Of a DNA stretch of 23,817 bases, positions 9,775-19,695 are shown piece by piece. The notes beneath the pieces were generated by a model that saw nothing but the letters and a program-made list of their open reading frames with translations, was not told where the DNA came from and did no database searches. This stretch comes from Antrodiella citrinella (Eukaryota > Basidiomycota > Agaricomycetes > Polyporales > Steccherinaceae). The DNA is taken from assembly GCA_004802725.1 (NCBI GenBank), contig SGPM01000389.1:1-23817 (forward strand), in the 5' to 3' direction. The position numbers and the translations under genes are program-made. Within the stretch, counting starts at the first letter, position 1, and each line of letters opens with the position of its first letter.

Positions 9775-10759
9775 ATGTCAGAGTACAACCTCCCCGACGG
9801 TGAGGTCGCCTTCACCGTCCCCTCGGGAGGCAAACCCTGCTTCACGCACTACTGGATCTCCGGCGACCTCAAGGACACCACCAAGACACCACTGATCATC
9901 GCACACGGCGGCCCAGGGTGCTCACACAACTACCTCGCGATCCTCTCGCGCCTCACACAAACGCACGGGATCCCCGTGATACTGTACGACCAGCTCGGGA
10001 ACGGCCTCTCCACGCACTTAGCGGAAAAGAACGGGGATACGGAGTTCTGGACTATCCAGCTCTTCATAGACGAGTTGGACAACCTCATCTCGCACTTGAA
10101 ATTGTCGGAGTATGATCTCTTGGGGCACTCATGGGGCGGGATCCTCGGATCCAGCTTCGCCGTGCGCCAGCCCAAAGGCCTACGAAAGCTCGTCCTAGCG
10201 TCCTCGATCGCGGTGATGCAGGATTGGGTGGATGCGGGGATAAAGTTGCAGCGCGGGTTGTCGCAGGACGTGCAGGATACGATCACGAAGCACGAGCGGG
10301 AGGGGACGACGGGGAGTAAGGAGTACGAGGAGGCGATGGGAGTGTTCTACGACAAGCATCTGTGTAGAATCAAGCCGACGCCACGGGGGATGGTGGAGAC
10401 GTTTGAGTGGATGGCGAAAGATACGACTGTGTACCACACGATGTGAGTCGCGATCGGGCTCTTCGACAAAGTCATAGCGTCCTGATACATCCAATTTACG
10501 CAGGAACGGTCCGAGCGAGTTCTTCGTCACCGGCCCTTTGAAGGACTTCGATATCACCAGCGAGCTACACAAGATCACCGCCGTAACCCTGATCACGCAC
10601 GGCCACTACGATGGCGCGCAGGACAGTGTCGTCCGCAAATTCTTCCAGTACATACCGAAAGTGAAGTGGGTCGAATTCGCAGAATCGAGCCATACGGCGC
10701 ATCTGGAGGAGACGGAGAGGTATCTGCATATTGTTGGAGATTTCTTGAGCCAGGAATAA
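9775..10759 (+). CDS. Proline iminopeptidase-like alpha/beta hydrolase (peptidase family S33)
   Basis: Two exons, 9775-10442 and 10504-10759, joined over a 61-bp intron (GTGAGT...CAG) that splits a Met codon; the product has 307 residues, the usual size for this family. It carries HGGPGCS (44-50, oxyanion region of proline iminopeptidases), the nucleophile elbow GHSWGG with S119, D259 in HGHYDGAQ and H286 in ESSHTAH, so the Ser-Asp-His triad is complete. The family removes N-terminal proline or other residues from short peptides, or hydrolyses amino-acid amides. No signal peptide is visible, so it is probably cytosolic. The start MSEYNLPDGE is chosen because similar enzymes begin shortly before the first beta strand; in-frame codons upstream lack another ATG close by. 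It converges on the PL14-type gene, with 147 bp between stop codons. Confidence 0.93.
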
Positions 10760-10906
10760 GAAGACAGATCAGGTTTTGTACAATATTCGCGTGAACATGT
10801 ACGAATGATATAGGATGTGCGTGTAAGGTGAAGGAATCGGCCTCACACTAAACTTCCTTTGAAGAGATACATCCACATTCTACAAGATCGTTAGTATACG
10901 ACAGCC

Positions 10907-12755
10907 TCAGTTCGCTACTATCGCAAAATCCTTGAACCACGTATACTGATCCTTTGGCGTTGCGTACTGAGGGTCGTGCCCTCCAAAAAACGTACTAAAC
11001 AATCCATCTCCGCTTCAGTCTCGAAGATTCCTGAAATATAAATAAACCAAGAGTGAGACTCACCTGAAGAACAGTCCAGTAAGCCCGACAGCTTTCGGCG
11101 CGTGCGCGAATGAGAACCCGCTGAACGCCATCATATCCGCCGTGGCTGTCTCGTAGACGTACGCCGTTGAGGTTGTCGTGGGAGACATTGTGACCGTCTC
11201 CGTCGTAGGAGGTAGGGTCGTCGTCGTTGTGGTGATGGCTGTGACAGTAGTCGTCTCTTCTGCGGCAGACGTAGGTGGTGGGGGTGGAGGTGGGCTTGGA
11301 GAAGCAGGAGCAGGAGCAGGAAGTAGGTCCAAGCCACCAAAGCCATCAGGAGATAGAACGAGGTCCCGTCGGTCAATCATATCTTGTTCGATATGGTAGA
11401 GCGCCCCTCCGAGTAAACCTCCGAGTAGGCCTCCCAACAGACCGCCATCCGTCGGAGGCTCAGGTGCGGGTATAGGCTCAGGTGCAGCAGGTGACGGCGA
11501 AGGCTTCGGTGGCGGTGGCGGTGGAGGGATCTCCCTATACAACACGTCTGAGCGGTTTATAACTGATTTGCCGTTGACCTGCAAGCTGAACCCTCCGTCC
11601 TGCTTTCCAGGCGTGTTCAGACTGACGGACTGCCGAACGTGAGTCCACGCGCCAGCTGCGAACGAAAAAGATCCACGCCCGATTGAAAGACCGTACGCAT
11701 CGTCGCAGACGGATCGGGGTGGAGTGTTGCATAGGGCGTCCGTTTGCTTGTCCTTGGGTGCATACTAGAGAGGACAATTGGTGATCATATCCACGCAATC
11801 GAAGACGAGGATGACAAACCAAATACAACTCTCCTGCTCCTCCTTGTCTCCACATCAACCGTGTACTGAAACAACTGATAGCGGCGTCCCCTCCAGAACA
11901 GCCCGAATGCCCTCCATAGATCCCCGGCAACTTCCCGGCCAACACCCAGTCGAAATCCGTCGGAAAGAATACGCTGTACTCCAACGTCACGTTTTCCGCA
12001 TGTGACAGGTCCACGGGGGTCGCGTAGAAATCCGACCCTCCCTCCGGAGACTGTCCGGGGTTGATAGAGTTCGCAGGGTAGAATAACTGCAATGCAGAGC
12101 TCGAGTTGTCCCAGATGGGAGGTGGAGTATCTGGGGAGGACGTGGACTGAGCGCTGAATGCGGAAGAGGTCGCGCTTGCAATGTCCGGAATCCCCGTGAC
12201 AATAGCCATATTTGATACACCGTATGCGAGGTTGGTGATGTTGAACGAGGATAGGTCCGTAAAGTTGGGAGGAGGTGCCCAGATGGTCTCCCCGTTCGGT
12301 GCGACAGAGCTTGTAGGCGCAACAGTGAGGGTCTCAGTGAGGGTCGGAGGCGTACCGGTGACAGTTTCGATAGTCGGCGGAGGAGTTATGGTTGCAGTCA
12401 TTGTCACGAGAGACGTCGTGGTCGCCAAAGTCGTCGAGACCTCCGCTGCATTGATTGTACCAGAGGGAGCTTGAGTCGAGTCGACTGGAGACGGATTCGA
12501 GGGAGGCGACGGCGCAATGGGTGGGACTTGCGCGGCTGGTTGCGGCGGAGGAGGCGTAGGACTCAGGGATGGTGTCGGTGCAGAGCTTGCTGCTGCCGGC
12601 ATAGTTGATGTTTCCAGAACATCGACCTCCGAGGTCACCACAGCCGTGACCCAAACAACCTGCGTCGCATTTTCTGGAGGATCGAGAGGGAATGAGACAA
12701 CGAGGTGATGCAAAGTCGTTATCAAGAGCAGTTTCACAATGGCCCTCAAGGCCAT
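10907..12755 (-). CDS. Secreted polysaccharide lyase family 14-type protein with low-complexity insertions
   Basis: Minus-strand exons 12755-11820, 11764-11064 and 10994-10907 (introns 11765-11819 and 10995-11063) give 574 residues. Residues 1-21 form a signal peptide. A Pro/Thr/Ser-rich stretch follows (about 40-210), likely O-glycosylated. The lyase domain starts near 221 and carries AGKLPGIYGG (K275), STRLMWR (S297, R299), ELYLY (Y311, Y313), YGLSIGRGSF, then, after the insert, STFFGGHDPQYATPKDQ and WFKDFAI. The K-x21-S-x-R-x11-Y-x-Y spacing matches, from memory, the catalytic-site residues of Chlorella-virus lyase vAL-1 (Lys197, Ser219, Arg221, Tyr233, Tyr235). Expected role: extracellular eliminative cleavage of a uronate polymer such as glucuronan or alginate-like polysaccharide; substrate not determinable here. 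Oddity: about 135 residues (391-525) of Pro runs, a GGLL triplet repeat and Thr-rich sequence interrupt the domain before its last strands. Confidence 0.88.
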
Positions 12756-13402
12756 TGTGTAGTGTCAAAGTGATAGAGCAGATGGAAGAAAGAACTCACG
12801 CCTCTAAGCAGCATGGTTCACGCGAATTATGCCGCCGAGGCTGACCAGTCTATATCAGTTCTACAACTGGTTGAGGGTGCCAGTCGGATTTGCAATTTGA
12901 CTGCCACAAACCTAGATCTCGTATTGTCAAGCTTCCGCAGAAAACAGAGCAAAGACAATGAAACCAAGCATCGAGCCGCTACTGATCTGGCTCTCAAGAG
13001 AGTACGAAAAATACGATGGTAATTGTCAAGAGAAGGACGGTCCTCGACCGTCACACCGACGCGTCTCGGTACAACAAGTGTTACAGTCACGAACGCGATC
13101 TGTCACACTGTCACGGTAACTATCAACCCGACTCAGGCCAAAAGTCGATTTATTTTGATTTCTTCGTCTACTCTCATCGTTTACTAAAGCTTCGAGGAGC
13201 ATCATAGAGTCCTCAATTCTATCTATAGGTTCTCGGTGGAAGTCAGCGAACTACCATAACCCAGCTCTGATTTTGGCGCCGTACATCTCTTGACTTCCGA
13301 CAGACTTTACAAAGAGCAAAGAATCCTGCTACACACCATCACTCTACTGAAACTCATAACATCGTGTTTTCAAACATTTTGACCCGTTTTCTGTTCAGAA
13401 TT
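12756..13402. other. Divergent promoter region between the PL14-type gene and NTH1
   Basis: No gene is supported. It should contain the promoters of the minus-strand gene starting at 12755 and the plus-strand gene starting at 13403. A small hairpin (gacggt 13036-13041 with accgtc 13047-13052) and repeated gtcac words near 13050-13110 are the only structure seen. No clear TATA box. Confidence 0.5.
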
Positions 13403-14848
13403 ATGTCCTCATTGAAGCGACCAGCGTCACCGACAGCTTTGCTGGTCTCCAAACCGAGTCCCTATCACCACACTGTCACTCTATTCTCTGAAGCTTCTGG
13501 CTCGACTGTTGGAGGAGAGTCTGCACTAAGACGCTCTAAACGTGTCAAGGTCGAAGAGTCGTCGGGCCCAAGATCTCTGCAGGTCGAGGAGCAAGATGAG
13601 GAGGAGCCGCGTCCTCCGACCAAGAAGCCTCGTCGGGTCAAGGCGACACCCACACCTTCCACATCTGCAGTCAAATTCGAGGAGATAGAGACAGTAATCG
13701 CGAAGACGAGTCGAGCTAAAGTCAAACGCGAACCCTCCGCCTCGTCTCCTCGCAAACCCAAGGCGATACCGCAGTCGCTCGCGTCGCCCCACCCTGCTCC
13801 TCCGGATTGGCGAGACACCTATGACACAATCAAGCGGATGCGTACCAAGATTGTTGCTCCTGTGGATACTATGGGATGTGACCAGGCTCAGAATAAGGAG
13901 ACAGAACCTCAGGTACGTCCCATAATTATCCTGACAGTGACACTCCGGAGATGTGCTGATATGTTGCAGAATCGACGTTTTGCTACTCTGGTCTCTCTGA
14001 TGTTATCTTCACAAACCAAAGACGAGGTCACAGATACCGCCGTAGCTAAGCTGAGAGATGCGTTGGGAGGAAGCATTACCGTCCGTGCGTTGATCGCAGC
14101 TGAGGAATCCGCTGTCGCAGAAGCTATTGCGAAAGTGGGCTTCTGGCGACGCAAAACTCAGTGAGCCGAATGACACGATCATGGTGTATTTCGCGGCTGA
14201 TGTATTCGCAGGTACATTCGTCAGACGGCACAACGTCTTCAGGATGACTTTGACTCTGATGTACCTAAGACCGTGGATGAACTGTGCTCGCTGCCAGGAG
14301 TTGGTCCGAAAATGGCTTTCCTGGCACTGCAGGTTGCTTGGAATATGTCAGGATTTTTCTCCTTGCTCCATTGATTGAGAGTACTGACTCTGCGTTCAGC
14401 AACGTAGGCATTGGCGTGGATGTGCACGTGCATCGTATCACGAACCGACTAGGATGGCACAAACCGCCTACGAAGAATCCGGAGCAAACACGACTGAATC
14501 TACAGTCCTGGCTGCCAACAGGGCTGCATCCTGACATCAATCACATGTTGGTCGGGTTTGGACAGGTTGGTTTCACTGCTCTCCGTCGCTGCCACGTCTT
14601 ACAATTCTTGTCAGGTCATGTGTCTCCCTGTAGGACCACGATGTGGCGAATGCGAACTCAGCGACGGACGCTGTCCCAGTGCCTCTAAGGTCGCCGCGAA
14701 GTCTAGGACACGCAAGGTCAAGACAAGTACTTCGGCAACTAACCCCGGTCCCAAACTAGAGATTGAGATCGAGGACGTCAAGGAGGAGATGACTATCCCT
14801 GAGGACCTGCTGTCACCGCTGTCTGAAGTGGAGTCGACAGGATCATAG
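13403..14848 (+). CDS. NTH1: Endonuclease III-type DNA glycosylase/AP lyase
   Basis: Five exons: 13403-13912, 13970-14160, 14212-14346, 14400-14565, 14615-14848; 411 residues. It removes oxidised pyrimidines and nicks the abasic site in base-excision repair. The first 140 residues are basic and Pro/Ser-rich with KRVK, KKPRR and KVKR clusters, consistent with nuclear targeting. The catalytic part begins near [19 protein letters not shown]. The helix-hairpin-helix LPGVGPKMA supplies the Schiff-base Lys (K267), and VDVHVHR supplies the essential Asp (D286). A [4Fe-4S] loop follows: C337, C344, C347 and C354, spaced CX6CX2CX6C; the textbook loop has X5 before the last Cys. A ~57-residue acidic/Ser tail ends the protein. 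The start is the first in-frame ATG ([10 protein letters not shown]). It converges on THI20 with 77 bp between stop codons. Confidence 0.93.
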
Positions 14849-14925
14849 TACATTTTTATATTTGTGCTTCTATCTAAATGCTTGCTGTGTATGGACTACT
14901 ACTTACTTTGATTCCACGTTCTTGA

Positions 14926-17040
14926 TTACAACAATCCCATCGCCATGTCCCAGAAGCCTTTCTCGAGCAACGTGCACCGTGCCCAGATAGCACACCACTC
15001 TTCAAACCTCTTGGGGGATGGCGGATCTTCAACAGCCATCGTCTCCAGAACCGCTGATAGCCCAAAGTCAGTTTCCGTGCTCAATGACAATACTGTTGTG
15101 TGATAATTAACGCACCGACGCCGTTTTTGACGGCAGTCTGGAAGTCTTCTCCAGCATAAGACTCGATCCACTTCAGGTAAGGATTGCCTTCGAGCACGAC
15201 CCACGAGTTGTTCTTGGTAGCTTCTTTCTTCAGCCAGAGGCCTACTTCGCCGTACCCTAAGAGGCAAGCTGCGACTGCCATTAGGAGAGAGCTTGCGTCG
15301 CCTGGACAAATGTGATCAGCGTAAGCTACGATTTATTGCGAAGAATCCGATACGACATACCACGTAAGCCGATGTCCAAGATCCAGGCCCCGTATGCCGT
15401 CGTTGCTGGAGACTCAGGTGTGCATTCGAGCTCCTTCTCCGTAACGCCCCATTGGGCGCAGAAGGCTTTGTGACTCGTGACTTCGTGGATGATGTTGGAG
15501 ATGGTCTGTGTGGCAGAGCTGATCGCGGGGAATGTCGAAGATTTCGCTGCAAGGAACCTGCAGAACCCACCATTAGCCAGCATAGACAGAAGCGAAACGG
15601 CGTCAGGACGTACCCGTATGCGCGAGCGTAGTACTTCAGATACAGATAGTCCTGTCTAGATTGACGTCAGGATGAAAGTCAGGATAGACGTAAACGGTGA
15701 ATGGATTGACTTGATGAAGTGGAGGAAGTGAACACGGTCGAGCTTCCCCTTGGCCAACTCTACGACGAACTCGTGCTGGACGTAAGCTTTCCATACGTCC
15801 GCGTTGGATTGGATCAATAGCCGAATGAAGGGGTGCGGATTGCTTGCGGTGGGTCTATATGCTCTCATTAGGACAATAAAGTTACAAAATGATTATGAAG
15901 TACTCACACGGGGATAAGACGAGGAGTGATGCAGTGAACATGGTTCAGAGGACCATGACCACTGCCAATAGGTACCGCCGTCTCAATTCCAATATGCGTG
16001 TATTGCGTTGCAAGCCTAGTAGCTTCCACGACTGGCACCAATATAGAATCAGCTCTAGCAGCCTAGATACCAAAATGCATGACCACGAACGATCAGACCC
16101 GCGACTCAACGCGCATGCCAGTGCGGCCGACAGTGTGCATCCCGTGCCGTGTGTACTCGTCGAATCAATGCGGGGACGGATGAAGAGAACTGTCAGCGTC
16201 CCGTCGTACAAGACGTCCACGACCAGAGGGATATTGGCCGTGTCCTGTTCGGCGAGTTGCAGGATCTCCATGTTCTCACCCAACAAACCACCACGGACGA
16301 TTTCAACGCCAGGGTTGAACGACACCACGGATTCGATGTCGTCCATCGTGGTGGTTACGTGTCCGCCTTTCAGAAGCACGGCCTTCGGTCCTAGCGTTAG
16401 CAGATGCTTCACCGCAACGAGCATGTCGGAGAGATTGCCGATAGGTGTGGGCACATTCCTGTGGGAGAGGATGAGCTCGGCCTCGGATTTGTTGGGCGTG
16501 ATCAATGTGGCCAAGGGGAATACATCTGCAAGCAGGCTCTCCACAGCGTCCGATTGCAGAAGTGTGTGTCCCGACGTGGAGACGCACACCGGATCAACCA
16601 CCAAAGGAGGTAAACTTGCGGTACCATAATGTGCTTTCAGGCTCTGCACGACAGCACAGATCGTGTTCGTGTCATACAACGCGCCAGTCTTGATAGCACG
16701 TATATTGATATCCTCCAGGACCGAGCGTAACTACATATCTGGAATGAGCCATACAGAGGGGAACGAACGAAGAACGGGCTTGCGGACTTGCTGCTGGATG
16801 AACTCGGGCGGGCAGGCATGCACACCCTGTACGCCTGTCGTATTCTGCGCTGTGAGGACGGTCACTACACTCGTCCCGTAACATCGGTGCGCGGTGAACG
16901 TTTTCAAGTCAGCCTTCCACCGAGTCAGCGACGAGATGTGAAGCACTAAAAAGCAGACGTACTTGAATTCCGGCACCTCCACTGGGGTCTACACCTGCAA
17001 TGGTCAATATCGCCGGCTGCTCATCATTCCTTTGAGCCAT
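14926..17040 (-). CDS. THI20: Bifunctional HMP/HMP-phosphate kinase and TenA-type protein (thiamine)
   Basis: Nine minus-strand exons: 17040-16963, 16913-16788, 16730-16091, 16031-15908, 15854-15711, 15655-15614, 15557-15361, 15301-15116, 15053-14926. They close in one frame of 554 residues, nearly the length of yeast Thi20/Thi21. N-terminal ThiD domain (about 8-320): AGVDPSGGAGIQ (start of the substrate/nucleotide fold), ADLKTFTAH, ITPNKSEAELI, LLKGGH and the anion-hole STHGTGCTLSAAL (G263-C266). It phosphorylates hydroxymethylpyrimidine twice to HMP-PP. C-terminal TenA/thiaminase II domain (about 330-554): PFIRLLIQSN, FLHFIKQDYLYLKYYARAY, AACLLGYGEVG with the likely catalytic C463, and TLLEKGFWDMAMG near the end; it salvages pyrimidine from degraded thiamine. 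Intron 16731-16787 has a weak GTCCGC donor, but the join is needed for the LEDINIRAIKTGALYD strand. No TPP-riboswitch pattern was found upstream. A tRNA gene lies head-to-head 123 bp away. Confidence 0.93.
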
Positions 17041-17163
17041 GGCTGCTATCTGAGAGTGCGATTCTGTGCAAATATAAAACTTCGAAAGACATTGGATTAT
17101 CGGGGTGTCAGGGTCCCGCATTAGTTCAGAACCTGTGAGCACCACTGAAGATAGTCTTTTTGA

Positions 17164-17246
17164 GCATTCATGGTGTAGCGGTAACATTGGGCCTTCCCAT
17201 CGAGGATCAAATGACCTAGCTCCGGGTTCGACTCCCGGTGGATGCA
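17164..17246 (+). tRNA. tRNA, probably Gly(CCC), with a short intron
   Basis: The 7-bp acceptor stem pairs 17164-17170 (gcattca) with 17239-17245 (tggatgc), one G-T pair, and A73 follows. The D arm is 17173-17187. The T arm is ccggg-ttcgact-cccgg at 17222-17238. The internal promoters are clear: A box tggtgtagcggt (17171-17182) and B box ggttcgactcc (17225-17235). The anticodon loop reads tt-CCC-a at 17194-17199. The distance to the T arm is too long for an intronless tRNA, so a ~12-nt intron after position 37 (about 17200-17211) is inferred. The resulting anticodon stem has one C-A mismatch, so the exact intron ends, and less so the isotype, are uncertain. The CCA end is not encoded, as in eukaryotes. 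Confidence 0.85.
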
Positions 17247-17275
17247 GTGGCTCCACCTTCGTGGACGCGTGGCTC

Positions 17276-17281
17276 TTTTTT
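17276..17281 (+). terminator. RNA polymerase III terminator of the tRNA
   Basis: A run of six T lies 30 bp beyond the end of the tRNA gene; it is the first T run of four or more after it. Confidence 0.75.
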
Positions 17282-17467
17282 ACTCGCCCATTTACTCAAT
17301 CATAACAGATCATAACATAGGTCTCCAAGACCATTGATTCATTGGCCTTGTATGGTGTCTGTATAATTACACATAACCTTGTAAATCGTTGGATCGGCTA
17401 CAGCTACGTACCACATTACAAGTCCGACATAGTATCAAGAAATGTACATGGTTGTCATACAAAACTT

Positions 17468-19695
17468 TCAAGAACTTCCAGCGAGATGTGCAATCAAAAC
17501 AGCTATCTTCTCAGAGCGAGGTCGAATAGAACACTCGAATGGTAACAGATGGCTGACAATCGTCGCATAAGTATCCTCAGTACGGCCGCAAAACGGAAGA
17601 CGAGGGCTTACTGAACGAATCCAGCCTTGTACGCATGCTCGGGAATGATTTCCCGCCCCTGCTCGTCGATCGCTCCGGAGATGTCGAGCGTCGCCACCAT
17701 AGTCGCCAGAACGAGGAAAACATTTGCGTCCGCAAAATTTCTGGCAGGGCACAACCTGCGGCCAAAACCGAAGACGTAGTTCTTGGGATCAAGACGATCA
17801 GACGTCTCCTTGTCCAAGTTCTCAAACCGCTCAGGGATGAACTCGTCAGGATCCGAGTACTGTGCGGTGTCGTGTGCGATTCCCCTGGAAATGAGTCGGA
17901 TATGAGTATCATCGGTAACCCTCTCGCATTGCAACGAAGAAGGGTGCTTACCAAATGTTAGCGATCATGAGTGAATTAGCAGGGATGACGTATCCCTTGT
18001 ATTCATCATCCTTCATAGAAAAATGAGGAATACCTACAATCACATCAGCTCTTGACGCAAAGGGATGAACTCGTACGACATACCAAGGGGTGTTGGGACG
18101 TGCCATCTACGTGTCGTAATTGTCAGTTCCTGTGTGTAATTTACGTGATTGGAAGTTGCCTACCTGTACGTTTCTCGGATGACGCACTCCAGGTATGGTA
18201 ACGACTCCCGATCCCCGAAGTCGGGCAACCTCTCAGTGCCAACTACACGATCCATCTCCTGCCTTACCTTCTTGAAGACGTGAGGATAACGAACCATGGC
18301 GAGAACGAACGCTGTGAAGACGTTTTGGGTCTGTGCATCGGAAGGTAAGCACTCGTCAAAGGTTTTCAGATCGGCAAGTCTCACAGTTTCGGCACCAGCT
18401 GCGGAGTCCAAGTGAGCCTTAGCAGATCAAGTAGTGGCGTGAACGGCGACATACCACCGTACAGAGTCCCAGCAGTCGACTTGATGAGCTGCTCATCGTC
18501 CGCTGTCAAATGTCCCTTCTCTCCGGACAGCTGTTCGATAAGATTCGACACGAATGACGGTTGGGCTGTCCCAGCGGCCTGCGGCGTTGATCAGCTAGCG
18601 TGTTCTTCCTCCGACATCGGGGAAAATTGGAGCAGTGCGCACCATGTTATTCTTGACCATGTTGTAAGGGTAATCCACCATTTGCTTTCCTATCTCACGC
18701 ACAGCCAACGCCTTTAGCTTCCATCGGCGCCGGGGAGCCAGGTGGGATAATATTTGACTAGGATTTGCCAATCAGACGCATGAACTGTGCGAGGCGATGA
18801 TTCGACTCACGGATGGGTATGAAGTCGACTAGCATGCTAGCAGGGCTGCCAGCCTCCACTGTGGCGCCTGCAGCCTCATCGGCCATATGGACATATGGGT
18901 CTTGCGAGGATGTTACGGTATGGCCATACGTAATTTCAGTAATAGTGGCAGCGGCAAACCTGAAGAGTAATTAAAGTTTAAGACGTGCGATGTACTAATC
19001 CGGACGAGAGATCGATGACTTACCTAGCAAAGTGTGCGACGAAATCCTGTGGGGCATCAATCAAGAGAGACAGGAGGATGTACGTCTCTCGTTGCTGCAG
19101 GGCAATATAGGTCTTTAGTGCGGGCTTTGCTGAGAACGCGTCATGTGTCCAGCGGCGTGCAGTGCGGAACTTATCGCCATATCGTGCGTGCACCAGCATT
19201 GACTTCCATCCCATGCTTATCGTTGATGAGTAACGGTGGGAAGAGTGACGAGAAATCAGTCGGGCGAATGACAAAGGCCAAAGGAGGAACTCTCACAGTT
19301 CTGAGTGAAGAATGAAGGGTGGTCTGTCTGAATAATTGGCGCTGCGCTTCTCTAGCAGGTCCTGTGCCACTTCCATAGAGTTTATCATGATTGTGTGTCT
19401 TCGGAAGAAACGTGCATAGATCAAAGCGCCTGACGCGGGAGAAGGTGAGAATATGAATCCCCAACATGACGGACACCGACGACTCACCAAACGTTTGTCC
19501 CCAGTCCTTGATCGCTCGTTCTTGATAGTTCATGGGAAGCTGGTGGACGTTCCCGATGAAAGGGATGGGGTTTGGACCAGGTGGTCGTCGATACAACCTA
19601 TTGCGGACCCATCTAGTGTAGACAACACGAAGAACAGCGAGGGCGAGAAGCCCATAAGCAAGTGGTATACCACCGAGGGGAGTGAATGGGTACAT
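17468..19695 (-). CDS. Cytochrome P450 with an apparent one-base frameshift (possible pseudogene)
   Basis: Minus-strand exons: 19695-19488, 19429-19297, 19215-19024, 18959-18811, 18757-18643, 18578-18455, 18398-18385, 18330-18164, 18106-18084, 18033-17952, 17884-17612, 17552-17468. They total 1565 nt, one short of a multiple of three; with that base the product would be 521 residues. P450 landmarks in order: N-terminal anchor (GIPLAYGLLALAVLRVVY), proline hinge RRPPGPNPIPFIGN, C-helix ARYGDKFRTARRW, I-helix AGAETT, K-helix ETYR (ExxR), FIPERF, heme loop FGFGRRLCPA with the thiolate Cys (A replaces the usual final Gly), and a final exon ending LLPFECSIRP. The break lies in exon 18757-18643: YYPTWLPGA and WKLKALAVREIGKQM are in different frames around 18724-18730. 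The family resembles fungal CYPs annotated as O-methylsterigmatocystin oxidoreductase-like; substrate unknown. Two exons are only 14 and 23 nt. The start is uncertain: the frame stays open upstream to about 20001. Confidence 0.88.

Noticed and set aside
11131..11399. Minus- and plus-strand frames with Leu/Arg- or Val/Gly-rich products
   Set aside because: Alternative-frame readings of the Pro/Thr repeat insert in the PL14-type gene.
15889..16629. 246-codon + strand frame
   Set aside because: It is antisense to the ThiD part of THI20, whose frame is fixed by conserved motifs. No family signature appears on the + strand.
17041..17163. Possible TPP riboswitch in the THI20 5' region
   Set aside because: On the coding strand I find no CUGAGA with the matching second-arm pattern; ctgaga occurs only on the opposite strand.
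17105..17305. 66-codon + strand frame across the tRNA
   Set aside because: It is fully explained by the tRNA gene, whose stems and A/B boxes are clear.
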